A DNA stretch of 64,000 nucleotides, taken from NCBI GenBank assembly GCA_018818065.1, contig JAHISV010000008.1, forward strand, positions 310,001 through 374,000, read 5' to 3'. Source of the DNA: Bacteroidota bacterium (lineage in GTDB: Bacteria > Bacteroidota > Ignavibacteria > Ignavibacteriales > Melioribacteraceae). The notes beneath the pieces were generated by a model, which was not told where the DNA came from, ran no database searches, and saw only the letters and a program-made list of their open reading frames with translations. The translations under genes and the position numbers were made by a program. Each line of letters starts with the position of its first letter. Position 1 is the first letter of the stretch. This document shows positions 17,935-27,691 of this stretch, one piece after another.

Positions 17935-20900
17935 TTACGATGTTACAAAATTAATCCCGTCTTCACCAATAAGATTTTGGAGCTCAGCTATCAAATCATC
18001 ATTCAGGCTGATTTTTAAGTTGGTATAGAAATCCCTAACATTTGAATGATTACTAACCCTAATATACACCGGAATTGTTCCATTATGTCTCTCTAAGATT
18101 GATTTTATTTCAGAAACAATCGTTTCAGAATGCACTACCTCACTTAAAACGAGCATTATTTTCTTTGTCAACTTTCCTTTAGCCTCGCTTAGCGGCATTG
18201 CTTCTTCCGCGTGCAACTTTACAGCATCTCCACTACTTTCCAACCTGCCCTGAACCAGAACCGTTTCTTCTTCATTTATTAAGTCTTCGTATTCCGAATA
18301 GACCTTAGCAAACATTAAACATTCGCATGAACCGGAGAAATCATCCAATTTGAAGAATGCCATTTTCCTTCCCTGCTTGTCCATCTTCGTTCTAATCTCT
18401 GTAATCACTCCAACTGCACGTACGTTTTCAAGTCCAGTGAAGGTTTCCGGTTCACCCAGATGAACTGTTGAAAAAGAATAATATTCCGCAGAAAATTTCC
18501 TTAAAGGATGATCTGACAAATAGAACCCCAGAACCTGTCGTTCTCTTGCCAATAGCTCTTTTTGCGACCAGGCTTCAACCTCAGGTAAAGTTGGTTCCTC
18601 AACCTTAAATACCTCATTCATATCACCGAACAAACTGTCAACCTCGGTTTGCTGTGCGGTCTGAAGTTTACCTCCAAAGGAAAGTGCATTCTCGATAGCC
18701 GCAAAATTTTGCGATCTGTTCCCCGATAGCTTTTCGAATGCACCTGCTAGTACAAGCCCTTCTAATGCTCGTTTGTTAACAACACGTGTATCAATATTTG
18801 AACAGAGGTCGTAAATGCTTGTAAAATCTCTTCCCAGCTTTTGATGTTTTATGGCTATTTCGTCAACAGCGTTCTTACCAACATTTTTGATGGCAGACAT
18901 TCCAAAAATTATCTCTTCCCCTTCAACACCGAACAAAGCTGTTGGAGTATTCACATCAGGAGTTCTGACCTTAACATGCATCTTTCGGCAATCATCCAGA
19001 AGATTGGTGACCTTATCAATGTTTAAATATTCGTTTGTAAGGTTCGCGGCTAAAAATTCCGGGAGGTAATTAGCTTTTAAATATGCTGTCTGATATGCAA
19101 CAATACTATAGGCAACTGCATGACTTTTATTAAAACCATAATTCGCGAATTTATCTACGGCAACAAATATTTCTTCTGCAATCTTATTATCAATATTATG
19201 AGTTGTTTTTGCGCCCTCAATAAATTTCTTTCTCTGCTCTGCCATTGCGGCAAGATCTTTTTTACCCATAGCCCTGCGAAGAAGATCTGCTTCCGCAAGA
19301 CTCATTCCAGCAATAATATTAGCCAGTTGAATTACCTGCTCCTGGTAGACAATAATGCCGTAAGTTTCCTTTAGAATTGGTTCTACTAAAGGGTGGAAAT
19401 AGATAATCTTATTTTTACCATGTTTACGACCAATAAATTCATCAATAAATTCCATAGGTCCTGGTCGATAAAGAGCATTCATAGCGGCCAAATCTTTTAC
19501 ACTTGTCGGCTCAAGCTTCTTAAGGTACTCTTTCATCGGGGCAGATTCAAACTGGAATACCGCCGTAGTCTGACCACGTGAAAATAATTCATAAGTTTTC
19601 TTATCATCAAATGGAATGTCATCTATATCGATCTCCACTCCTCGGTTCTTCCTTACTAATTCTATAGTATTGCTAATTATTGTTAGAGTCCGTAACCCGA
19701 GAAAGTCCATCTTTAATAGGCCAACACTATCCAGCTCTTTCATGTTGTACTGAGTTACATAGTCGCCATCACCACCGGCAGTTGCTAAAGGAACATAGTC
19801 ACTTACTTCACCCGGTGTTATTACAACTCCCGCAGCGTGTTTGGAAGAGTTCCTGTTCATTCCCTCGAGTATTCTGGAATATTTAATAAGCTCCTGGATA
19901 GTCGGGTCATTTGAATCCTTAACCCATTTCAATTCAGCCACTTCTTTAAGTGCCTGATCGATGGTAAAAACTCTGCCGAACTTAGAAGGAATCCATTTAG
20001 TAATATTATTAACTGTGGGAATAGGAATTTTTAAGACACGCGCTACATCACGCAAAACTGCTTTTGAGGATAATCTGTTAAAAGTTACAATCTGGGAAAC
20101 CGAGTTTGCCCCATACTTTTCCTTAACATAGTCGATTACCTGTTCACGTCCATCATCGGCAAAGTCCACATCAATATCGGGCATTGATTTACGCGCCGGG
20201 TTAAGGAACCGTTCGAAGAGCAAATCATATTCCAGGGGATCAACATTTGTAATTCCCATGGCATATGCAATTAAACATCCGGCGGCACTTCCCCTGCCTG
20301 GGCCTACAGGAATATTGCGATCTTTGGCTGCTTGTATGAAATCTGCAGTGATGAGAAAATACCCGGAAAAGCCCATTGTTTTGATAACGTCAATCTCATA
20401 CTTAAATCTTTCCTCAATAACGGGAGTAATTTCCTTGAAACGTTTTTCCAGTCCTTCGCGCGCAAGCAGTTCAAAATAATCATCAAGGGTCTTAGCCGGA
20501 GACTCAACAGGAATTGGGAAGTCAGGATAATGAAAACCCTTAAAATCCAATTTCAGGTCAATTTTTTCCTCAATTTCTAAGGTGTTCTCAATAGCCTCCG
20601 GAATATGTTTGAACAACTCTTTCATCTGCTCAGTGGATTTGAAATAAACCTGATCAGTTTGATAGCGCAACTTCCTGTGGTCTGCTGTACCGGTTTTATC
20701 CCCCAGCTGCAAAAGAATATTGTGCGCAATTGAGTGTTCTCTTTCTATATAGTGTATATCGTTTGTAGCAATAATTTTTATCCCAAGATCCTTGGAAAGT
20801 TTTGGCATACCTGCCAGCACTGGCTGCTCAATTTCCAGTCCATGATCCTGAATTTCCAGATAGAAATCCTCACCAAATATTTCCATAAGTATGATAGCAT

Positions 20901-21393
20901 TTGCTTTGGCTTTCTCATAGTCATTGTTTATCAAGGGAACGGAAATTGGTCCCGATGGACAGGCAGAGGTACTAATTAATCCTTCGCTATGTTTACGGAG
21001 CAGCTCAAGATCAATTCTGGGTTTATAATAAAATCCTTCAGTATGTCCGTAGGTAGATAATTTCAAGAGATTTTTGTAGCCAATTTCATTTTTAGCCAAA
21101 AGCACCAGGTGATTATATGGTTTTCTTTTGGATCTGCCGTCAGCATTTTTTACGCCTCTGTCAAAACGACTCCCCTCCATTACAACGTAGGCTTCCATCC
21201 CTATAATTGGTTTTATCCCGGCTTTTGTTGCTTTTTTGTAAAACTCAGAAATACCGTACATAACACCATGGTCAGTTAATGCTAAAGCATGCTGGTCATA
21301 CTTAACTGCCGCATCAACCAGAGCATCAACCGTTGCTGCTGCATCCTGCAAACTATAGTGCGAGTGGTTATGTAAGTGGACAAAATCTCCCAT
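17935..21393 (-). CDS. dnaE: DNA polymerase III alpha subunit
   Basis: The 1152-residue protein begins at the ATG at 21393; the TTG just before it was rejected because AGGGAGA sits seven bases before the ATG. The N-terminal PHP domain has the metal motifs HLHNH and LTDHG and a downstream NDIHY. The palm carries PDIDVDF near residue 405, holding the catalytic aspartates. A C-terminal OB fold follows (ENVRAVGVITEIRTK). It is the replicative polymerase, and length and motif order are those of DnaE1. The intact PHP ligands suggest, without proving, retained proofreading activity. Confidence 0.96.
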   Translation of the reverse strand: MGDFVHLHNHSHYSLQDAAATVDALVDAAVKYDQHALALTDHGVMYGISEFYKKATKAGIKPIIGMEAYVVMEGSRFDRGVKNADGRSKRKPYNHLVLLAKNEIGYKNLLKLSTYGHTEGFYYKPRIDLELLRKHSEGLISTSACPSGPISVPLINNDYEKAKANAIILMEIFGEDFYLEIQDHGLEIEQPVLAGMPKLSKDLGIKIIATNDIHYIEREHSIAHNILLQLGDKTGTADHRKLRYQTDQVYFKSTEQMKELFKHIPEAIENTLEIEEKIDLKLDFKGFHYPDFPIPVESPAKTLDDYFELLAREGLEKRFKEITPVIEERFKYEIDVIKTMGFSGYFLITADFIQAAKDRNIPVGPGRGSAAGCLIAYAMGITNVDPLEYDLLFERFLNPARKSMPDIDVDFADDGREQVIDYVKEKYGANSVSQIVTFNRLSSKAVLRDVARVLKIPIPTVNNITKWIPSKFGRVFTIDQALKEVAELKWVKDSNDPTIQELIKYSRILEGMNRNSSKHAAGVVITPGEVSDYVPLATAGGDGDYVTQYNMKELDSVGLLKMDFLGLRTLTIISNTIELVRKNRGVEIDIDDIPFDDKKTYELFSRGQTTAVFQFESAPMKEYLKKLEPTSVKDLAAMNALYRPGPMEFIDEFIGRKHGKNKIIYFHPLVEPILKETYGIIVYQEQVIQLANIIAGMSLAEADLLRRAMGKKDLAAMAEQRKKFIEGAKTTHNIDNKIAEEIFVAVDKFANYGFNKSHAVAYSIVAYQTAYLKANYLPEFLAANLTNEYLNIDKVTNLLDDCRKMHVKVRTPDVNTPTALFGVEGEEIIFGMSAIKNVGKNAVDEIAIKHQKLGRDFTSIYDLCSNIDTRVVNKRALEGLVLAGAFEKLSGNRSQNFAAIENALSFGGKLQTAQQTEVDSLFGDMNEVFKVEEPTLPEVEAWSQKELLARERQVLGFYLSDHPLRKFSAEYYSFSTVHLGEPETFTGLENVRAVGVITEIRTKMDKQGRKMAFFKLDDFSGSCECLMFAKVYSEYEDLINEEETVLVQGRLESSGDAVKLHAEEAMPLSEAKGKLTKKIMLVLSEVVHSETIVSEIKSILERHNGTIPVYIRVSNHSNVRDFYTNLKISLNDDLIAELQNLIGEDGINFVTS

Positions 21394-21406
21394 CAAATCT
21401 CCCTAA

Positions 21407-21420
21407 CCCCGTCAACGGGG
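21407..21420 (-). promoter_or_regulatory. GC-rich hairpin just upstream of the dnaE ribosome site
   Basis: CCCCG and CGGGG pair around a four-base loop (TTGA on the minus strand), ending three bases before the AGGGAGA ribosome site of dnaE. In an AT-rich intergenic region this short GC stem stands out. It could affect ribosome loading or belong to the adjacent repeat-like element. Confidence 0.45.
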
Positions 21421-21426
21421 AAATTC

Positions 21427-21548
21427 CAAATGACAAAACCCAAAAATCAAAAAAAATTCAAATGCCAACCTACAATAATTTTAGACGATCGCAGAAAAAT
21501 TGGATTTTGTAACTTGTTATTTATTTGATATTTGGTGCTTGTAATTTG
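21427..21548. repeat. Imperfect long inverted repeat between dut and dnaE
   Basis: The 24-base segment at 21427-21450 and the reverse complement of 21525-21548 agree at 19 of 24 positions (pattern TTGATnTTTGGnnnTTGTnATTTG), separated by 74 bases. The arms consist of degenerate TTTGG/TTTG units of the sort seen in dispersed intergenic repeats of some environmental genomes. No gene is visible between dnaE and dut, so the element occupies most of that gap. Confidence 0.5.
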
Positions 21549-21578
21549 TTCTTTCAAATAACTATTTATTTTGAATGA

Positions 21579-22034
21579 CTAGCTTTTCCCCGTATGCCCA
21601 AACCCACCGGCGCCGCGTTCACTATCATTTAATTCATTAACCAGTTCCAATTCCATTCTGTAAACTTTAGCCAACACCATCTGCGCGATGCGTTCACCAC
21701 GCTTAATTTCAAAGTCGTTTTCACCAAAATTGAATAAAATAATTTTCACCTCTCCACGATAATCAGAATCGATGGTTCCGGGTGAATTCAAGACTCCTAT
21801 TCCGTGCTTTGCCGCTAATCCGCTGCGTGGACGAACTTGTATTTCGTATCCAGCCGGAATCTCAACACTTAAATTCGTTGGAATAAGTTTAACTTGTCCA
21901 GATTTAAGAATAACCGGTTCTGCCAGAGCTGCCCTTAAATCTAAACCAGAACTCCCTTCAGTCTCATATTTGGGTAGTTCTATATCATTATATTCTTCTG
22001 ATATTCTTTTTATTTTTACCTGTAAATTTCCCAT
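21579..22034 (-). CDS. dut: dUTP diphosphatase (dUTPase)
   Basis: The 151-residue trimeric-type dUTPase shows all five motifs: GSSGLDLRA, RPRSGLA, GVLNSPGTIDSDYRGE with the catalytic Asp, GERIAQMVL, and the C-terminal RGAGGFGHTG lid. It hydrolyses dUTP to dUMP. The ATG at 22034 gives the standard length and has GAAGG upstream. A longer frame to 22133 would overlap the flippase gene and add an unrelated N-terminus, so it was not used. Confidence 0.95.
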   Translation of the reverse strand: MGNLQVKIKRISEEYNDIELPKYETEGSSGLDLRAALAEPVILKSGQVKLIPTNLSVEIPAGYEIQVRPRSGLAAKHGIGVLNSPGTIDSDYRGEVKIILFNFGENDFEIKRGERIAQMVLAKVYRMELELVNELNDSERGAGGFGHTGKS

Positions 22035-22080
22035 TCTACCTTCAATCGATAGTAATATTTTTTTAATTTTTAGTAATCGT

Positions 22081-23544
22081 CTATCTTCTGATAAGAGCCC
22101 GGCCGACTTTTTTAAGTTCGTCAAAGCGAACAACTCGCAGGAGTATCAAAAGCAGTAAAAATCCAATGAGGATAAAAAACTTGTACGGCAAATTTAAGGC
22201 ATTATTGAAATACAAGTAATAATAAAGTGCTCCTGTTCCAAAAATAATTGCCATAAGTGGAACAATTTTAGAATACTCATATTTAATCTTATAGAATTTT
22301 TGAGACACAAGAAACAATCCGCCAGCCATTACCATATAAGCAGCCAAAGTAGCAAGAGCAGCTCCAATTATTCCCATAACAGGTATAAGAAGAATATTTA
22401 CTACAATATTAACTATTGCCCCGGCTCCCGTCACTAGCGGATAATACTTGGTTTTCTCCTCAATATACACACCTGCACTAAAATTGACATACATCCCATG
22501 AAATACATATCCTAAAAGAATTATGGGTACTATCACAAGTCCCTCAAGAAAATCGTGCCCTATCAGAGTTTTGCCGTTCATGAACTCAATGTGAGCTACA
22601 TCCTCAATAAAAAGTGTAAGAACCACCCAAACCAACCCGGCAACAATAAGGAAGAAAGTTAAAACCTTTGAGAAAAGTTCCTTGGCGTTTTCATCTTTGG
22701 CATTTATAAGAAAAAAAGGCTGCCAGGCATATTGAAACATTGAAACAATCAGCATCATAAATATGCCTAGTTTATAGTTAGCCTGATAGACACCAAGAGT
22801 AGAATCATCAGTCATATAACGCATTATCGGTTTATCTATAGCCTGAACCAGCATGGCTGCAAGACTTGCCGGTAAATATGGGATGCCGAACTTGATCATC
22901 TTCTTCATGACTTCTTTATCAATCTTAAGAATCAGGTGCCTGCTAAGGTCAGGCAATAGAATCAAGAATGTGATAAAAGATGCAATAAAATTGGCCAAAA
23001 ATATTGCTTCAATTCCGTAGTGATATACCAGGATAAAGATGACATTCAGGGAAAGATTGATGCATATATTAATGATTTTAATTGAGGCAAACTTTAAGGT
23101 CTTTCTTTCCAGTCTGAGGTTGGCAAAAGGAATTTGCACAACTGCATCAAAAAAAAGTATTCCGGCAACATAAACTATTATTATAGATGAATATTCTCCC
23201 CCCAAATCAAGAAAGGAGGCCATGGAATCTTTGAACAACAATATAAACGTAGAGATAATAAAGGAGGAACTAAATACCAGCAAGTAAGGCGTAGAAAATA
23301 TTTTTCTCTTCTCCATCACCTTTGCTATGGATGAATACTTCATAAAAGCAGCATCCATTCCGTAGGTAAATGCTATGTTAAAGAATGCAATGTATGCATA
23401 GATAAATCCATAAACTCCAACTTCAGCAGTCGAAAACACCTGGGTGTAGAATGGAATAAGAATAAAACCAAGGAACCTGCCAACAATTGTACTGATACCA
23501 TATACAACAGTATCTTTACTTAATTCTTTTAATTTACTCCGCAT
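22081..23544 (-). CDS. Polysaccharide flippase (Wzx/MATE-like)
   Basis: This 487-residue protein has about 12-14 membrane spans. The N-terminus is typical of the polysaccharide transporter family (DTVVYGISTIVGRFLGFILIPFYTQVFS). Such proteins flip lipid-linked saccharides across the inner membrane. It is the second flippase of the locus; the other lies at 35824-37263. The two share topology but not close sequence, so they may serve different glycans. It lies 15 bases after the thioesterase gene. Confidence 0.87.
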   Translation of the reverse strand: MRSKLKELSKDTVVYGISTIVGRFLGFILIPFYTQVFSTAEVGVYGFIYAYIAFFNIAFTYGMDAAFMKYSSIAKVMEKRKIFSTPYLLVFSSSFIISTFILLFKDSMASFLDLGGEYSSIIIVYVAGILFFDAVVQIPFANLRLERKTLKFASIKIINICINLSLNVIFILVYHYGIEAIFLANFIASFITFLILLPDLSRHLILKIDKEVMKKMIKFGIPYLPASLAAMLVQAIDKPIMRYMTDDSTLGVYQANYKLGIFMMLIVSMFQYAWQPFFLINAKDENAKELFSKVLTFFLIVAGLVWVVLTLFIEDVAHIEFMNGKTLIGHDFLEGLVIVPIILLGYVFHGMYVNFSAGVYIEEKTKYYPLVTGAGAIVNIVVNILLIPVMGIIGAALATLAAYMVMAGGLFLVSQKFYKIKYEYSKIVPLMAIIFGTGALYYYLYFNNALNLPYKFFILIGFLLLLILLRVVRFDELKKVGRALIRR

Positions 23545-23558
23545 TCTTGTCCTGGTTT

Positions 23559-23975
23559 TTATTTTTCTTCGAAATGTTCTTTTAGCTTGTCGATATAAAA
23601 CCCGGGCGGTCTGGATGGTTTATTATCAGACTTACGCGTAAAAACATGTGTAGTAAATCCCTCGGTTAATAATTCATTATCAACCTTCCTGAAAATTTTA
23701 TATTCTATATGAACCGTTGGTGAAATTAACTTTTCAACCTTCGCTTCAACTTCCAGTAAATCATCGTAAACAGCCGGTTTTTTGAATTTAAGTCCCGTCT
23801 CAATTAAAGGCAGCATATAACCTTCATCTTCAACCGTTTTATAGGCAAGTCCAAAATTCCTTAACAGTTCGGTTCTGCCCACCTCAAAATATTCCAAATA
23901 CTTTCCATTGTACACAATACCCATCTGATCAGTATCCGCATAACGAACACGAATTTCTGTTTTGAATGTTATCAT
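23559..23975 (-). CDS. YbgC/FadM-type hot-dog acyl-CoA thioesterase
   Basis: From the ATG at 23975 this is a 138-residue 4-hydroxybenzoyl-CoA thioesterase-like protein. Its N-terminal signature is RVRYADTDQMGIVYNGKYLEYFE, with the catalytic aspartate at residue 16. GGGAAAGGA lies immediately before that ATG. The longer frame to 24035 overlaps accA and adds 20 atypical residues. The family hydrolyses acyl-CoA or acyl-ACP. Its position after accA fits a lipid metabolic role, but the substrate is unknown. Confidence 0.85.
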   Translation of the reverse strand: MITFKTEIRVRYADTDQMGIVYNGKYLEYFEVGRTELLRNFGLAYKTVEDEGYMLPLIETGLKFKKPAVYDDLLEVEAKVEKLISPTVHIEYKIFRKVDNELLTEGFTTHVFTRKSDNKPSRPPGFYIDKLKEHFEEK

Positions 23976-24006
23976 TCCTTTCCCGGATAATTTTGCCTGA
24001 AGAATA

Positions 24007-24957
24007 CTATTCGCTGTAAACGCCCATATTGCCAAACTTATGCAATCTCATATCGATAAGCTTATCAGGTTTAATTTTACGTAAAATCTTAATTTCTTCC
24101 AGAAGGGTGGCTTTTAAAGTTTCCGCCATCGTGTCAGGATCATTGTGAGCACCACCCAGAGGTTCAGGTACTATACGATCGATAATACCCTGTTCCAACA
24201 AGTCGGGTGCTGTAAGCTTTAGTGCTTCTGCAGCCTGTTCTTTAAAGTCCCAACTGCGCCATAGGATAGAGGAACATGATTCCGGACTAATAACGGAGTA
24301 CCAGGTGTTTTCCAGCATTAAAATTCTGTCGCCGACACCAAGACCAAGGGCACCACCACTGGCTCCTTCGCCAATAACAACAACAATTATTGGTACTTTC
24401 AAACGGCTCATCTCAAAAAGATTACGAGCAATAGCTTCTGCTTGTCCGTTTTCCTCTGCTTTAATTCCGGGATATGCTCCCGGAGTATCCAACAGGGTAA
24501 TAATTGGTTTATTAAATTTTTCCGCCAGTTTCATCAGTCTTAAAGCTTTACGGTAGCCTTCCGGGTTTGGCATTCCAAAATTTCTGTAAAGATTGGATTT
24601 TGTGTCTCTTCCCTTTTGGTGCCCGATAATCATAACTTTTTGATCATCAATTGTAGCAAATCCACCAACAATAGCCTTATCATCTTTGTAAGCCCTGTCA
24701 CCATGTAACTCAACAAAATTTTCGGTAATCATATGGAGGTAATCTTTCGTGTAAGGCCTTTCGGGATGACGAGCTAATTGAACCCGCTGCCATCTTGTAA
24801 GATTGGCGAAAACACTTTTTTTAAGTTGTTCCACTTTATCCTCCAAGTTATTAATCTCGTCAGAGATGTTCAGGCTGCTTTCAAGCTTACGCATTTCATC
24901 TATTTTTTTTTCGAGTTCAAAAATAGGTTTTTCGAATTCTAATATATTTCGTGTCAT
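24007..24957 (-). CDS. accA: Acetyl-CoA carboxylase carboxyltransferase alpha subunit
   Basis: This 316-residue protein matches AccA across its length. An N-terminal helical part ([20 protein letters not shown]) is followed by [19 protein letters not shown] and the carboxyltransferase core with [26 protein letters not shown] and [12 protein letters not shown]. With AccD it transfers carboxyl from biotin to acetyl-CoA to make malonyl-CoA. The ATG overlaps the upstream glycosyltransferase stop by four bases (ATGA). accD is not in the window. Confidence 0.96.
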   Translation of the reverse strand: MTRNILEFEKPIFELEKKIDEMRKLESSLNISDEINNLEDKVEQLKKSVFANLTRWQRVQLARHPERPYTKDYLHMITENFVELHGDRAYKDDKAIVGGFATIDDQKVMIIGHQKGRDTKSNLYRNFGMPNPEGYRKALRLMKLAEKFNKPIITLLDTPGAYPGIKAEENGQAEAIARNLFEMSRLKVPIIVVVIGEGASGGALGLGVGDRILMLENTWYSVISPESCSSILWRSWDFKEQAAEALKLTAPDLLEQGIIDRIVPEPLGGAHNDPDTMAETLKATLLEEIKILRKIKPDKLIDMRLHKFGNMGVYSE

Positions 24958-26948
24958 TTGCTACCTGCTTTCAGTATAAATTTTGAAAATGTTTTACCTA
25001 ATATTTCCAGATCCAACCAAACGTTTACATTCTTGGCATAAAAGATATTTATTTTATCTTCATCATCAGCAGACTTGTTTGATAGATCATCAACATACCA
25101 AAAACCCGTTAATCCGGGTTTCCCGAGAAACAACTCACCATGATAAGATTTTTTTCTTGGTCCAACAAAGCTTTTTTTGAGTGAGAAAATATGGGGAACT
25201 TGTAATATGAACCTTCCAAACTCACTTTTCACGCTGGAAGAAAGTTTTTTGATTGCAACAAAGGGATAAATAGTTAGCAATAAAATTGTGGCGATAAAGA
25301 AATCTACTACTAGTTTTGTATATCTGTGAACCGCTGATAATATATTATACTGGACCTTCAAAAATGGCATATTGTCAAGCATTGTCACTACAGATTTACC
25401 AACCATAAAATCTAACTCATGCCCGGTTACCAGGAACTCGACATTAGTTTCCTGACAATCAGCGATCGAGGTAAACATTTTCTCATACCCTATTTTATCA
25501 GTGGAGAAAATAACCTCATCAATTTTGTGTTCAATAATCGACTTTTTCAAAGTATCAATTGAACCCAACACTTCGTAAGTACCAACCTTAGCACCAATCT
25601 CTTTTTTGGATGTTTCAATCAGCCCTATGATATTATGGTAGCTGTTCACATTGGCTTTAAGTTTTTCACCTATATTCAAGGCGGAGTCACCAAAGCCAAC
25701 CAGCAAGGTTCTGGTTTTACGCGCAACATCCCCCAGCCCGAATTTGAATACTACCTTTGAAATTATACGCCAACTGGTAAATAAGAAAACAACAATTGCG
25801 TATGTTAACAAAAGGACAACGCGGCTAAAGGCAAATTGCTTAAGGAAAAAGGTGATGGATGTTAAAAGTACAAATCCAATCGCCAGGCTTGAAAGAATAC
25901 GTAGAATAGAAAGGGAGTTTTTTTTATATCCGCCTGAAGTAAATGAAACCAGCATTTGAAAAATTGCAGGCAGAAGATAAACCACAGGTTTAACTACGTC
26001 AGGAAAACCCTTCCAGCGTTCATTGCTATGGATTAACTCTGCCGCATAAACTGAGGACGCGAAGACGAAAAGATCAATAAATGCCGGAACCAGAATTAGC
26101 TTATAAAGATTACCGAAGGCAATCAACTTCCTGACAAATATTGCAGCGTTAAGAACAATGCCAACAATAAAAGAAGATGAGAAATGTTTATTAACGAATA
26201 ACTGCATTGCATTATAGAATACATTAGTTTCGTCAATACTACTTCTTTTTGTGCTTTCCCCCTTGTAATGTATTATTTCTGTAGAGTGAACATAATATAC
26301 TTTAAAATTTGCTTTCTGAGTTCTATAACACAAATCGAGGTCTTCACCATACATAAAAAACTGCGCGTCAAATCCGCCTATCTTATTATATACATCCCGC
26401 TTTATCATCATGAATGCACCGGAAACAGCATCCACCTCATAAGTTTTATTCTCGTCAAGGTAGGTAAGATTATACCTTGCGAACAATTTACTCTTAGGAA
26501 ATAATTTACCCAGGCCAATAAGCTTAGTAAAAGATGTCCAGGGACCGGGGAAACTTCTTCTGCAGGGGAGCTGAAAACTACCATCCGGATTAAGGACTTT
26601 GCAGCCAGCCATTCCGGCATCGGGGTGAGCTTCAAAAAATTTGATCATGGTCGTAAAGGTGTCATCTTTCACAATCGTATCGGGGTTTAAAAAAAGTATA
26701 TACTTACCAGAGGACTCTTCCAAACCAATATTATTTGCGCGTCCAAAACCAATGTTCACATCGTTAACAATAAGTTTAACGTCAGGGTATTTTTCACGAA
26801 TGAATTTCACACTATCGTCTTCAGAGGCATTATCAACAATTATTATCTCGGCGGATATATTCCTTAAAGCAGGCTGAAGTGAGCCCAACAAGTTGAGGAT
26901 AAACTCCTTAACGTTGTAGTTAACTATTATGATTGAAAGATCTATCAT
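24954..26948 (-). CDS. GT2 glycosyltransferase fused to a degenerate phosphoglycosyl-transferase-like module
   Basis: From the ATG at 26948 this is a 664-residue protein. Residues 1-270 form a GT2 domain ([27 protein letters not shown]). Residues 270-400 hold several membrane spans, and 400-530 look like the Rossmann-type domain of WbaP/WcaJ sugar transferases ([13 protein letters not shown]). The C-terminus keeps the family's late motifs ([33 protein letters not shown]). The KFRSM segment and Asp-Glu dyad needed for phosphoglycosyl transfer are absent. The GT2 part is probably active; the rear part probably is not a transferase. Confidence 0.8.
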   Translation of the reverse strand: MIDLSIIIVNYNVKEFILNLLGSLQPALRNISAEIIIVDNASEDDSVKFIREKYPDVKLIVNDVNIGFGRANNIGLEESSGKYILFLNPDTIVKDDTFTTMIKFFEAHPDAGMAGCKVLNPDGSFQLPCRRSFPGPWTSFTKLIGLGKLFPKSKLFARYNLTYLDENKTYEVDAVSGAFMMIKRDVYNKIGGFDAQFFMYGEDLDLCYRTQKANFKVYYVHSTEIIHYKGESTKRSSIDETNVFYNAMQLFVNKHFSSSFIVGIVLNAAIFVRKLIAFGNLYKLILVPAFIDLFVFASSVYAAELIHSNERWKGFPDVVKPVVYLLPAIFQMLVSFTSGGYKKNSLSILRILSSLAIGFVLLTSITFFLKQFAFSRVVLLLTYAIVVFLFTSWRIISKVVFKFGLGDVARKTRTLLVGFGDSALNIGEKLKANVNSYHNIIGLIETSKKEIGAKVGTYEVLGSIDTLKKSIIEHKIDEVIFSTDKIGYEKMFTSIADCQETNVEFLVTGHELDFMVGKSVVTMLDNMPFLKVQYNILSAVHRYTKLVVDFFIATILLLTIYPFVAIKKLSSSVKSEFGRFILQVPHIFSLKKSFVGPRKKSYHGELFLGKPGLTGFWYVDDLSNKSADDEDKINIFYAKNVNVWLDLEILGKTFSKFILKAGSK

Positions 26949-26953
26949 AAATC

Positions 26954-27673
26954 CTACTTTAGTAATCCAAATATACTTTGTAACCTTAATTTCCAAACCA
27001 TCCAGACAGCTTCACGTACAATCTTCTTGCTCATTTTTGAGGTGCCTTCAATTCTATCCATAAATATTATGGGGATTTCAAAAATCTTAAACCCCTTTTT
27101 CCACGTCTTAAAATTCATTTCAATCTGAAAAGCATAACCGTTAGAATGGATTTTATCCAGATTAATTGCTTCCAGTACTTTTCTTCTAAAACATTTATAC
27201 CCGCCGGTACCGTCTTTTACTGGAAGACCTGTGACTACTCTGGAATACATATTGGCAAAATAACTTAATAGTAATCTTGACATAGGCCAATTAATTACAT
27301 TAACACCCTGTATATATCGGCTGCCAATTACTAAATCATAGTTATCAATATTGTCAAAGAAAAATTTCACAACTCTGGGATCATGAGAATAATCTGCATC
27401 CATCTGAACAGCATACTCGTACCCATTTTCAAGCATATATTTAAAACCTGCCACGTATGCGGTGCCAAGTCCCATTTTTCCTTCACGTTTGATTAATTTT
27501 GCCCGATCATCTTTTTCAGCAAATTCCTTCACAAAATCTGCCGTACCATCAGGTGAATTGTCGTCAACAACTAACACATTCACCTCAGGATAAAGCTTTA
27601 GCAACTCCGGCAATAACCTGGTAATATTGCTCAGTTCGTCATAAGTCGGAATAATAATTAAAGTGTTTTTCAT
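26954..27673 (-). CDS. Polyprenol-phosphate mannose synthase-like GT2
   Basis: This 239-residue GT2 protein has IIPTYDELSN, VVDDNSPDGTADFV, the metal site MDADYSHDP and the late GGYKCFRRKVLE segment, all typical of DPM1-like polyprenol monophosphomannose synthases. It has no C-terminal membrane spans. It would load a hexose from a nucleotide sugar onto polyprenyl phosphate at the cytoplasmic face of the inner membrane. The donor sugar is uncertain. It sits between the complete phosphoglycosyl transferase and the GT2 fusion. Confidence 0.88.
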   Translation of the reverse strand: MKNTLIIIPTYDELSNITRLLPELLKLYPEVNVLVVDDNSPDGTADFVKEFAEKDDRAKLIKREGKMGLGTAYVAGFKYMLENGYEYAVQMDADYSHDPRVVKFFFDNIDNYDLVIGSRYIQGVNVINWPMSRLLLSYFANMYSRVVTGLPVKDGTGGYKCFRRKVLEAINLDKIHSNGYAFQIEMNFKTWKKGFKIFEIPIIFMDRIEGTSKMSKKIVREAVWMVWKLRLQSIFGLLK

Positions 27674-27691
27674 CCATCTTCCTGTCTTTTA

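Noticed and set aside
22035..22133. Thirty-three-residue N-terminal extension of dUTPase
   Set aside because: It overlaps the flippase gene and is not part of the family; the ATG at 22034 has its own ribosome site and gives the usual length.
23976..24035. Longer start for the hot-dog thioesterase
   Set aside because: It overlaps the end of accA and adds residues before the conserved first strand; GGGAAAGGA supports the ATG at 23975.
26949..26996. Longer start for the GT2 fusion protein
   Set aside because: It runs into the upstream polyprenol-phosphate glycosyltransferase gene; the GT2 fold begins at the ATG at 26948.
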